Made by a program: the position numbers and the translations under genes. A stretch of 64,000 nt of DNA from Halorussus salinisoli (GTDB lineage: Archaea; Halobacteriota; Halobacteria; Halobacteriales; Haladaptataceae), in assembly GCA_005239435.1 (NCBI GenBank), contig SZNP01000010.1, positions 156,345 to 220,344 of the forward strand, given 5' to 3'. The notes below the pieces were generated by a model. That model saw only the letters and a list, made by a program, of their open reading frames with translations, made no database searches and was not told the DNA's origin. Below, piece by piece: positions 27,136 to 34,987 of this stretch; within the stretch, counting starts at the first letter, position 1, and every line of letters begins with the position of its first letter.

Positions 27136-27723
27136 CTACAACTGGACGGCGTCCTGATTGGTCAGCGTCTGCGGGACGCTGTGGTGATAGGTCACTGCGC
27201 CCGCCGACGTGACGATTTTGATGGTGAACTCCTCGCTCTCCTTGAGACCGTGAGAGTTCTCCGTCAGGGCCTTGGCGTCGATCGTGAACCGGAACCGGTC
27301 GCCCTGATGTACGAGGACCGGCGACGTATCGTCGACGTCCTTGATGGGTGACACGCTGTAGTTGGTAGCGTTCGCCTCGTGCCCCTTCGTCAGAATCGCG
27401 GCACCGTCGGGACCGAGCCACTCGACCGTCGCAGTCGAGAGGTTCACGTCTCCGGAACCCGAACTCTTCATCACGGTCAGGTTCACGTCGTGAATCGAGT
27501 CGTCGTTACCGACTGTTCCGACCGTACTGACGACGTGTACGCGGTTCGTTACTTGCGCGGTCGACTCCTCTCCGGTCTGCTCGGACTTGGTCTGGAGGAA
27601 GCCCGCGGTGTTGATCAGGACGCCCGCCGTGATGGCGGCGACCAGCACCATCGCGATGAACACGATGAGGGTGCCGATGCCGACCTGTGCCCGGTCGACC
27701 CGCCCGTCTTCGATGTCGAACAT
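27136..27723 (-). CDS. archaellin (archaeal flagellin)
   Basis: A 195-residue archaellin. It has a class III signal peptide cut by archaellin peptidase, with basic residues then GRVDRAQVGIGTLIVFIAMVLVAAITAGVLI; the hydrophobic helix forms the filament core. A beta-rich outer domain follows, with N-glycosylation sequons (NLT, NLS, NAT, NYS). A possible TATA (ATTTATGTGC) precedes it by about 35 bases. No other archaellum genes (arl/fla) are in the window, so this is a lone copy. It may be an alternative filament subunit or expressed under special conditions. Confidence 0.93.
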   Translation of the reverse strand: MFDIEDGRVDRAQVGIGTLIVFIAMVLVAAITAGVLINTAGFLQTKSEQTGEESTAQVTNRVHVVSTVGTVGNDDSIHDVNLTVMKSSGSGDVNLSTATVEWLGPDGAAILTKGHEANATNYSVSPIKDVDDTSPVLVHQGDRFRFTIDAKALTENSHGLKESEEFTIKIVTSAGAVTYHHSVPQTLTNQDAVQL

Positions 27724-27924
27724 GATTCTCTTCTGGAGAACCGTTCTCGGACGTAGCACATAAATCCCCGATTACATTATCACGAATAAAAATGGAACGG
27801 AACGCCGGATAAGATGCTTCAGGGCCGCCCTCACGCCTTTTCTCCGAACGACTATAAAATATCCGTAAAGTGCGTTACCTCGGAAGAAAACGGGTCCGGA
27901 CGTGCCCACGGCCCGGACGTCGCG

Positions 27925-29181
27925 TCAGGGCCAGTTGCCGCTCTCTTGGTAGGCGTCCACGACTCGCTGGATAGCGACCACGTAGGCGGCCGTGCGCATG
28001 TTCGGCGCGTCCGTCTCCTCGTAGGTCTCGACCAGATTGTCGAAGGCGTCGGTGATGATGCGTTCGAGTTCCTCGTTGACCTTCTCCTCGGTCCAGTGGA
28101 ACCGCTGGCGGTTCTGGACCCACTCGAAGTACGAGACGGTGACCCCGCCCGCGTTGGCGAGGATGTCCGGGAAGACGTAGGTGTCCGCGTCACGCAGTAC
28201 GTCGTCGGCGTCCGGCGTGAGCGGTCCGTTCGCGGCCTCCACGATGACGTCGGCCTGCACCTCTTTGGCGAGGTCGCCGTCGATGGCGTTTTCGAGCGCC
28301 GCGGGTACGAGCAAGTCCACGTCGAGCGTGAGCAGGTCGTCGTTGGAGAACTCCTCGTCCGCGCCGTGGTAGCCCGCGACGCTTCCGGTCTCGTTCTTGT
28401 GGCTCTTCACGTCCACGGGGTCGAAACCTGCTTCGTTGTGGATAGCACCGCTGGAGTCCGAGACGGCGACCACGTTCGCGCCGAGTTCGTCGATGAGTTT
28501 GGCCGCGATCCAACCGGCGTTGCCGTAGCCCTGTACGGCGACGCTCGCACCCTCGATGTCCCGGTCTAGGTAGTCGAACGCCTCGCGGGCGGTGAGCATG
28601 GTCGAGCGACCGGTCGCCTCGACGCGGCCCGCGCTCCCGCCGCTGTCGGGAGACTTGCCGGTGATGACGCCGGGTTCGGTCGTGTTCTCCAGCGTCTCGT
28701 AAGTGTCCTTGATCCAGTTCATCTCGCGCTGGCCGGTGTTCACGTCCGGGGCGGGGATGTCCTTGTCCACGCCGATGAACGGGCGCAGTTCCTTGGCGAA
28801 CGACCGGGTGATGCGTTCGAGTTCGCTCTCGCTGTACTCGTCCGGGTCGATGATGATGCCACCCTTGCCGCCGCCGTAGGGGATGTCCACGACCGCGCAC
28901 TTGTAGACCATCCATCCGGAGAGCGCCTTCACCTCGTCGCGGGAGACGCCCGGGTGGTAGCGGATACCGCCCTTGTACGGGCCTCGGTCACCGTTGAACT
29001 CCGACCGGAACGCCTTGAACACCTCGACGTCGCCGTCGTCCATCTCGACCGAGAGGTTCGTCTCCAGTACGCGCTCGGGGTGTTTGAGTCGCTCGACCAC
29101 GTCACCGGAGACGCTCATGTACTCCGTGGCGTCGTCTATCTGTTCCTGTAGGCTCTCGAAGGGATTTGCTTGCTCGGACAT
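27925..29181 (-). CDS. gdhB: glutamate dehydrogenase (Glu/Leu/Phe/Val family), paralogue 1
   Basis: A 418-residue enzyme interconverting glutamate and 2-oxoglutarate plus ammonia. It shows GPYKGGIRYHP (substrate-binding lysine), MVYKCAVVDIPYGGGKGGIIIDP with the catalytic lysine, KDIPAPDVNTGQREMNWIKD, the dinucleotide fold GASVAVQGYGNAGWIAA, and PDILANAGGVTVSYFEW. ATG 29181 gives the usual length, and ACTTATAACG on the minus strand, 25-32 bases upstream, is a good TATA box. It is divergent from a second glutamate dehydrogenase gene. The gene symbol follows common haloarchaeal usage and is only tentative. Confidence 0.94.
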   Translation of the reverse strand: MSEQANPFESLQEQIDDATEYMSVSGDVVERLKHPERVLETNLSVEMDDGDVEVFKAFRSEFNGDRGPYKGGIRYHPGVSRDEVKALSGWMVYKCAVVDIPYGGGKGGIIIDPDEYSESELERITRSFAKELRPFIGVDKDIPAPDVNTGQREMNWIKDTYETLENTTEPGVITGKSPDSGGSAGRVEATGRSTMLTAREAFDYLDRDIEGASVAVQGYGNAGWIAAKLIDELGANVVAVSDSSGAIHNEAGFDPVDVKSHKNETGSVAGYHGADEEFSNDDLLTLDVDLLVPAALENAIDGDLAKEVQADVIVEAANGPLTPDADDVLRDADTYVFPDILANAGGVTVSYFEWVQNRQRFHWTEEKVNEELERIITDAFDNLVETYEETDAPNMRTAAYVVAIQRVVDAYQESGNWP

Positions 29182-29485
29182 GGGTGGTAAATTCTGGCGT
29201 CGCGTTATAAGTTCACGATAGCCATTCATACAGTTTCCGGAACTGGAACAGGCGTTCGGGGCATCGTCCGGACGCGGGAGGGCGATTGAACTAACCACTT
29301 CCCAATCCCAGTGACGGTGTAAGTGTGTATATAAGGTCCTAAGACAACACCATAGCATTAATATTTTATTCGCCTACGGGAATCTACGCCTACGATGCGT
29401 CGTCTCGACGACTCGCCTCAGACTGGGAGGACTCGACCGGTCCAACAGGACGTGCGAGTCGAACAGACGACGTGACGACCACACC
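29182..29485. promoter_or_regulatory. divergent promoter region of two glutamate dehydrogenase genes
   Basis: About 300 bases. The minus-strand TATA for paralogue 1 is at 29204-29213. An AT-rich block at 29355-29370 (GCATTAATATTTTATTCG) is the likely promoter of paralogue 2, leaving a leader of around 85-90 bases. No operator-type palindrome was recognised. Confidence 0.45.
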
Positions 29486-30787
29486 ATGCCTTCAGGAACT
29501 GTCGAAACTACGGAACAGCCGGGTAACGACGAAGAGATCGAAGAACCGGAGTCCGCGCTCGAAACGGCCCGGCGACAACTCGAACACGCCGCGGCCCATC
29601 TCGACGTGGACGACGGCGTCATCGAGCGCCTCAAGCACCCGACGACGGTACATCGCGTCGCGGTGCCACTCGAACGCGACGACGGGTCGGTCGAGGTGTT
29701 CACGGGGTATCGGTCTCAGCACGACGACGTGCGCGGCCCCTACAAGGGCGGTCTGCGCTTTCATCCCCACGTGAGCGAACAGGAGTGCGTCGGTCTCTCG
29801 ATGTGGATGACGTGGAAGTGCGCGGTCATGGACCTCCCGTTCGGCGGCGGGAAAGGCGGCATCGTCGTGGACCCGAAAGACCTGAGCGAAGACGAGAAAG
29901 AGCGCCTGACCCGACGATTCGCCGAGGAACTCCGGAAGTTCGTCGGGCCGAAGAAGGACATCCCCGCGCCGGACATGGGGACCGACGCCCAGACGATGGC
30001 GTGGTTCATGGACGCCTACTCGATGCAGGAGGGCGAGACCATCCCCGGCGTCGTCACCGGCAAGCCCCCTGTCGTCGGTGGAAGCGAGGGTCGCCAGGAA
30101 GCGCCGGGTCGCTCGGTCGCCATCGTCGCCCGCGAAGCCGCCGACTACTACGACTACGACCTCGAAGACACCACGGTCGCCGTCCAGGGGTTCGGGAGCG
30201 TCGGCGCGAACGCCGCCCGACTGCTCGACGACTGGGGCGCGAACGTGGTCGCCGTCAGCGACGTGAACGGGGCCATCTACGACCCCGACGGACTCGACAC
30301 CCACGCGGTCCCCTCCCACGAGGAGCAACCCGAGGCCGTCATGAACCACGACGCCCCCGAGAAACTCTCGAACGAGAAGATTCTCGAACTCGACGTAGAC
30401 GTGTTGGTTCCGGCCGCCATCGGGAACGTCATCACCGCGGACAACGCCAACGACGTGCAGGCCGACGTCGTGGTCGAGGGCGCGAACGGCCCGACCACCT
30501 TCGCCGCCGACGCCATCCTCGAAGAGCGAGGCGTCGAGGTCATCCCGGACATCCTCGCCAACGCGGGCGGGGTCACCGTGTCGTACTTCGAGTGGTTGCA
30601 GGACATCAACCGCCGCCAGTGGTCGCTCGAACGCGTCAACGACGAACTCGAAAAGCACATGCTCTCGGCGTGGAACGACGTGCGAACCGAAGTCGAAGCG
30701 CGGGACGTGAGTTGGCGCGACGCCGCCTACGTCGTCGCCCTCTCGCGCATCGCCGAGGCCAAGACGACCCGCGGTCTCTGGCCCTGA
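29486..30787 (+). CDS. glutamate dehydrogenase (Glu/Leu/Phe/Val family), paralogue 2
   Basis: A 433-residue paralogue with the same landmarks: RGPYKGGLRFHP, WMTWKCAVMDLPFGGGKGGIVVDP, KDIPAPDMGTDAQTMAWFMDAY, the Rossmann motif TTVAVQGFGSVGANAA and DILANAGGVTVSYFEWLQD. The Rossmann fingerprint here is GFGSVG, versus GYGNAG in the neighbour, so cofactor preference (NAD or NADP) may differ. An extra acidic N-terminus (about 25 residues) is present. Two divergent copies would let the cell separate ammonia assimilation from glutamate breakdown. Confidence 0.94.
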   Translation: MPSGTVETTEQPGNDEEIEEPESALETARRQLEHAAAHLDVDDGVIERLKHPTTVHRVAVPLERDDGSVEVFTGYRSQHDDVRGPYKGGLRFHPHVSEQECVGLSMWMTWKCAVMDLPFGGGKGGIVVDPKDLSEDEKERLTRRFAEELRKFVGPKKDIPAPDMGTDAQTMAWFMDAYSMQEGETIPGVVTGKPPVVGGSEGRQEAPGRSVAIVAREAADYYDYDLEDTTVAVQGFGSVGANAARLLDDWGANVVAVSDVNGAIYDPDGLDTHAVPSHEEQPEAVMNHDAPEKLSNEKILELDVDVLVPAAIGNVITADNANDVQADVVVEGANGPTTFAADAILEERGVEVIPDILANAGGVTVSYFEWLQDINRRQWSLERVNDELEKHMLSAWNDVRTEVEARDVSWRDAAYVVALSRIAEAKTTRGLWP

Positions 30788-30810
30788 GGTCCTGAATCGC
30801 GCGTTTTCGT

Positions 30811-31674
30811 CTACTTCTCGTCGGCCGCCTCGGCGTACGCCACCACGCGCTCGGCCTGTGCAATCAGGGGTGCGTCTATCATCTCGCCGTCCACGCGGAA
30901 GACGCCGCGACCCTCGGCGTCGGCCTCCTCCTTCGCTTCCAGCACGCGCTCGGCCCACTCGACGCGCTCGGGGGCGGGCGTGAACGACTCGTTGATCGGG
31001 GCGACCTGCGCGGGGTGAATCGCCATCTTGCCGTCGTAGCCCAACTGGACGGCGAACTCGGTCTCCTCGGCCAGACCCTCGACGTCCTCGATATCGGTGT
31101 ACACCGTGTCGATGGCGTCGACGTCGGCGGCGGTGGCCGCGAGGACGACCTGCTCGCGCGCGTGGAGGACTTCGGTTCCCTCGTCGGTCCGGGTCGCACC
31201 GAGGTCGGCCGCGAGGTCTTCCGCGCCGAAGACGAGGGCGTCCACTTCGGGAACCGTCGCAATCTCCTCGGCGGTCAGAATCCCGGCGGCCGTCTCGACC
31301 AGCGCGAGAATCGGCACGTCGGCGTCTCGCTCGGCGAGCAAATCGGCCAGCGTCTCTGCGTCGTCTGGGTCTTCGGTCTTCGGGGCCATCACGGCGTCGA
31401 GGGTCGCTACTGCGTCGCCGCTGTCGCCGAGGACGCCTCGGAGGTCGTCGTCAGCGGCGATGCCCGTGGGGTTCACCCGGACGCAGACCTCGCAGTCCGG
31501 CGAGAAGTCGGGGTCGGCGAGGACCGCCCGGACCGCCTCGCGCGCCTCCTCCTTGCGCCGGGGAGCGACCGCGTCCTCCAGGTCGAAGACGATTACGTCG
31601 GCCCCGGCAGTCGGCGCTTTGCGCATCATCTCCGGGCGGTCGCCCGGCGTGAACAGCACGCTTCGTCGTGGCAT
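30811..31674 (-). CDS. HpcH/HpaI aldolase / CitE-like acyl-CoA lyase
   Basis: A 287-residue CitE-type lyase. Motifs are RRSVLFTPGDRPEMM, VIVFDLEDAVAPRRKEEAR (metal-binding Glu/Asp), CVRVNPTG, ILALVETAAGI (catalytic-site Glu), LVFGAEDLAADLG and QLGYDGKMAIHPAQV. The family covers citramalyl-CoA, malyl-CoA and beta-methylmalyl-CoA lyases and malyl-CoA thioesterases. A MaoC-type hydratase gene lies 1.4 kb away, which fits a hydratase-lyase pair on a branched C4/C5-CoA. The exact substrate is unresolved. It is convergent with glutamate dehydrogenase paralogue 2. Confidence 0.9.
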   Translation of the reverse strand: MPRRSVLFTPGDRPEMMRKAPTAGADVIVFDLEDAVAPRRKEEAREAVRAVLADPDFSPDCEVCVRVNPTGIAADDDLRGVLGDSGDAVATLDAVMAPKTEDPDDAETLADLLAERDADVPILALVETAAGILTAEEIATVPEVDALVFGAEDLAADLGATRTDEGTEVLHAREQVVLAATAADVDAIDTVYTDIEDVEGLAEETEFAVQLGYDGKMAIHPAQVAPINESFTPAPERVEWAERVLEAKEEADAEGRGVFRVDGEMIDAPLIAQAERVVAYAEAADEK

Positions 31675-31748
31675 GTGCGTAGAAACGACGCCACGGGCTT
31701 TCAACCTCGTGGAATAGCTCGCAGGAGCGCGACTCCAGTGCGGTCACT

Positions 31749-32957
31749 TCAGACGGAGTCCTCGGTAAGAGAAAGCGCAGTGACGGCCCCGCCGCGGTCG
31801 GCCACGTACGCCGTCTTGTCGGCGACGGTCACGGGTGCGACCACGGCGTCGTCCGCCCGGTACCACCACAGCACCGTCCCTTCCTCCCTGGCTATCGCGT
31901 ACACGTCCCCTGCGTCGGTTCCGACGATGACCGCCTCGTCGGCGACCGTCGGCGACGCCCAGATTCGCGCACCGACGTCGGTGCGCCACGCGACCGTCCC
32001 GTCGTCGGCGTCGAGCGCGTAGACGGTCCCGTCTCCACTTCCCACGAAGACGGTCCCGTCGGCGATTGTCGGCGACGCCCACACGCCCGCTCCCGTCTCG
32101 GCTCTCCACTGCTCGCGCCCGGTGACCGCCGAGAGGGCGTACACGCGGCCGTCGTCTACCGTCCCGAGATAGGCGACGCCGTCCGCGACTGCGGGCGCGT
32201 CTCGGACCGCGAGGGAGGGCTCGAAGCGCCAGTGTTCGCGGCCGTCGGTCAGGTCGTGGGCGTACGCACCGCCGTCGAGGCTCGCGAGGAGGAGTCGCTC
32301 GCCGTCCACTGCGAGCGCACAGAGCGCCCGCGCGGCGTTCCGAAACGCCCCGAGTCGGGAGCCGTCCGCGGCGTGGAGGGCCGCGACTCGTCCGTCCTCG
32401 GCCGCGACGAACACCGTTCTGTCGGCGACCGCCGGGGCCGCCTGTACGGCTCCGTCGGCCGCGAACTCCCACCGACGGTCGCCCGTCGCAGCGTCGAGTG
32501 CGAGGACCGTACCGCCGTTCGTTCCGGAGTACACGACTCCGTCCGCGACAGCGGGCGCGGTGACTCGGCCGGCCACTCGGAACGACCAGCGTTCGGTTCC
32601 GTCGTCGGCGTCGAACGCGTGCGTGCAGCCGTTCGCACAGCCGAGAAACACCGTCCCGTCGCGGACCACGGGCGCGGTTTCGGCCGGGCCGGTGGCCCGA
32701 AACCGGAAACGAACCCGCGACCGCTCCGAAGTCGAGACCCGGTCGTCCGCGTCGGTCACGCGCGGGTCTCGCGTAGCCTCGGTCGGACGCGCACGCTGGC
32801 GCTGTGTGCGCCTCGCTTCGCGTGCGTCCGACTCACCGGCCGAGGGCGTCGCGCCCCGCGGCGTCCCTCGCACCGCTTCGGGTCCGGTGGTAGAGCCAGC
32901 GCGTTCGTCCCCTGTTCGTGGTCGCGCCCACTCGAACCGGCTTGCGTCTTCAGACAT
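31749..32957 (-). CDS. PQQ-like beta-propeller repeat protein
   Basis: A 402-residue protein. Residues 1-80 are charged, Arg/Thr/Ser-rich and probably disordered. The rest is a run of about seven propeller blades with the repeat VADGTVFVGSGDGTVYALDADDGTVAWR or close variants. There is no signal peptide or Tat motif, so the protein appears cytoplasmic, unlike most PQQ dehydrogenases. Residues for PQQ binding are not recognised. A scaffold or assembly role similar to BamB-type propellers is possible. The N-terminal DNA (about 32780-32890) looks less gene-like than the remainder, so a later start cannot be excluded. Confidence 0.8.
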   Translation of the reverse strand: MSEDASRFEWARPRTGDERAGSTTGPEAVRGTPRGATPSAGESDAREARRTQRQRARPTEATRDPRVTDADDRVSTSERSRVRFRFRATGPAETAPVVRDGTVFLGCANGCTHAFDADDGTERWSFRVAGRVTAPAVADGVVYSGTNGGTVLALDAATGDRRWEFAADGAVQAAPAVADRTVFVAAEDGRVAALHAADGSRLGAFRNAARALCALAVDGERLLLASLDGGAYAHDLTDGREHWRFEPSLAVRDAPAVADGVAYLGTVDDGRVYALSAVTGREQWRAETGAGVWASPTIADGTVFVGSGDGTVYALDADDGTVAWRTDVGARIWASPTVADEAVIVGTDAGDVYAIAREEGTVLWWYRADDAVVAPVTVADKTAYVADRGGAVTALSLTEDSV

Positions 32958-33117
32958 GGTGAGCCTCGACTGTGACTGACTGCGACCCGATTTATTCGCG
33001 TCTTATCCTTTGTTATGGCCTCGTTACCGGGTTTCAGGCGCGGCCTGAGACCGGGCGACGGTGCGTCGCCGACCGAAATCGGCGGGGTTTTTGCCGGGAC
33101 GTACCGACCGTTCGCCC

Positions 33118-33600
33118 ATGAGCGGTCTCTACTACGAGGAGTTCGAGGTCGGCCAGACCATCGAACACGAGAAGCGCCGCACCGTCAGCGAGAGCGACAA
33201 CCAGCAGTTCTGCGACATGACGATGAACCAGCAACCGCTCCACCTCGACGCCGACTTCGCCGCGGATACTCAGTTCGGCGAGCGGTTGGTCAACGGACTC
33301 TACACGATGAGCCTCGCGGTGGGACTCTCGATTCCCGACACCACCGACGGCACCATCGTCGCCAACCTCTCGTACGACGAGGTGGAGCATCCCAATCCGG
33401 TGTTCCACGGCGACACCATCCGCGCCCAATCGACCGTGACCGACAAGCGCGAGACCAGCGACGGCGAACGCGGCGTCGTGACGATGCACGTCGAGGCGTT
33501 CAAGGTGAACGCAGACGACGGCGAGGACGGAAGCGGCGACGAGACGCTGGTCTGCGAGTTCGACCGGACGGTGCTGTCGCTGAAGAAGGACGAGCAGTAG
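33118..33600 (+). CDS. MaoC family dehydratase/hydratase
   Basis: A 160-residue hot-dog-fold protein. Marks are YYEEFEVGQTIEHEKRRTVSESDNQQFCDMTMNQQPLHLDADFA and FGERLVNGLYTMSLAVGLS. NPVFHGDTIRAQSTV gives the hydratase-2 pattern, with a D-x4-N-x2-P-x-H catalytic arrangement in DMTMNQQPLH. It is a single domain rather than the double-domain mesaconyl-CoA hydratase. Nearness to the CitE-like lyase suggests the hydration step before an acyl-CoA cleavage. Confidence 0.9.
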   Translation: MSGLYYEEFEVGQTIEHEKRRTVSESDNQQFCDMTMNQQPLHLDADFAADTQFGERLVNGLYTMSLAVGLSIPDTTDGTIVANLSYDEVEHPNPVFHGDTIRAQSTVTDKRETSDGERGVVTMHVEAFKVNADDGEDGSGDETLVCEFDRTVLSLKKDEQ

Positions 33601-33842
33601 CCTCCGGTCGCCAGTCGGTCGGCGAGCGAGGGAACGCAGTGACCGAGCGAGCGCGGGTGGCGTTCTCGGGGTTCCGTGGCCACGCGAGGGACTCAAATAC
33701 CGTTATAGAAGAAATATTTTTGGTTCTATTGGAAATGTATATATTTCTCTGCTTCGTTTGTCACGGCTTCTGCGGGACACGAGTACGGCAACGACGACCG
33801 CACCATCGGTCGCCGGCGTGGAGAACAGACGGACAACAGGTG

Positions 33843-34217
33843 CTACAGCACGATAGCGTACAGCGAGAGGTTGATGACGACCGCAGCGGTCCACGGCACC
33901 GCCAACCCGGCGGGTACGAGCAGGCCGTGACGGTCCGGCAAAAGCTGGCGACAGACCACGCCGACGCCGACGGCGAACAGTTTCATCCCGACCATCGCCG
34001 AGAAGCCGAACTGGTCTATCGCGGTGCGGGCGACCGGGTTCGACTCCGAGAGGCCGATTCGGAGACCGTAGTAGGTCGTGAGCAGGTCGCCCACGAGTGC
34101 GACCCCCACGAGTATCCAGAGCGTGCGCTCCCACCCGTCGATTCCCGCCAGCGGAGCGGTCAGGCGTCCGTCTCCCGTGCGGGTCAGCGTCGGCCAATGG
34201 CGTCCGTCAGAGCTCAT
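33843..34217 (-). CDS. DUF5658-like membrane protein
   Basis: A 124-residue protein with three transmembrane helices (ERTLWILVGVALVGDLLTTYYGL, FSAMVGMKLFAVGVGVVCRQLL, GLAVPWTAAVVINLSLYAIVL). The signature LTTYYGLRIGLSESNPVAR is typical of this family. ATG 34217 is used. A TATA-like CGTATAAC on the minus strand near 34280 would give a roughly 40-base leader. An ATG at 34277 would lie too close to it. No function is known. Confidence 0.75.
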   Translation of the reverse strand: MSSDGRHWPTLTRTGDGRLTAPLAGIDGWERTLWILVGVALVGDLLTTYYGLRIGLSESNPVARTAIDQFGFSAMVGMKLFAVGVGVVCRQLLPDRHGLLVPAGLAVPWTAAVVINLSLYAIVL

Positions 34218-34528
34218 GATGAAAGTCCGGCGCGTTACGCGCCTCGTGACGGACTGACGAACGACGAGACGGTCCATTGTTATACGTCTCCTTAGCTCCT
34301 GACACGCGGCGTTAACCGGGTCAGTCGCGGAGTTACCGACGGCCCGACGAGCGCGGCAGAACGAGCTACTCACCGTCCAGTCCTCCCGAAATACGGGTTA
34401 TCGGGTCACTACGGCGAGGCAGGTCGCTATTACGCGGTGGGTCTCACCCGTCCGGCCGTCACGTTCGCCGACGGTCGTCCGGCCGCCCGAACGGGGGGTT
34501 TTCGGCCGCCGACTTCCTACTCCGACGC
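34218..34528. other. divergent intergenic region
   Basis: About 310 bases between the DUF5658-like and DoxX-like genes. Apart from the TATA-like box near 34280 nothing was recognised. Confidence 0.4.
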
Positions 34529-34969
34529 ATGTCCGATAGCGACGCGAGACGGCCCCTCGAATCGACGTTCGGCCGGGCGGCGTCCCGACTTCCCTCGTCG
34601 GCCGTCCTGACGCGCGGGGGACTCGGAGCGATGCTGGTCGCGGCGGGCGTCCACAAACTGCTCGACCCCGGCGCGTGGACGGTGTACGTCACCGACTGGC
34701 TCGCGCCGCTTCTGGTCGTCTCGCCCGTCGTTTTCATGCTCCTCAACGGGTGGCTCGAAATCGGCTTCGGAGTCGCGTTGCTGGCCGACCGGTACACGGC
34801 GATCGCCGCCGCAGTCGCGGCCGCCTCGCTCTCGGCGACGGTCGGCTACCTCCTGATAGTCTGGGCGACCACGGGTCGGTTCGGGGACGTAATCGCCCGA
34901 GATATCGGATTGGCAGGGCTGGCACTCGGCGTGTTCGTGGACGCGGTACGCGGGGTCGAGTCCGGATGA
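34529..34969 (+). CDS. DoxX-like membrane protein
   Basis: A 146-residue membrane protein with about four helices. Signatures are LTRGGLGAMLVAAGVHKLLDPGAWTVYVTDWLAP, VVFMLLNGWLEIGFGVALLADRYTA and LLIVWATTGRFGDVIARDIGLAGLALGVF. This matches the DoxX/DoxD superfamily in layout. Roles in thiosulfate or quinone redox chemistry are known for some members, but most are uncharacterised. The first 25 residues are soluble. The gene is convergent with the carboxylase gene (18 bases apart). Confidence 0.78.
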   Translation: MSDSDARRPLESTFGRAASRLPSSAVLTRGGLGAMLVAAGVHKLLDPGAWTVYVTDWLAPLLVVSPVVFMLLNGWLEIGFGVALLADRYTAIAAAVAAASLSATVGYLLIVWATTGRFGDVIARDIGLAGLALGVFVDAVRGVESG

Positions 34970-34987
34970 AGGACGGAGTACCGGCGA

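Noticed and set aside
29492..30958. Open frame of nearly 490 codons antisense to glutamate dehydrogenase paralogue 2
   Set aside because: Mirror of a well-conserved enzyme; no recognisable domain.
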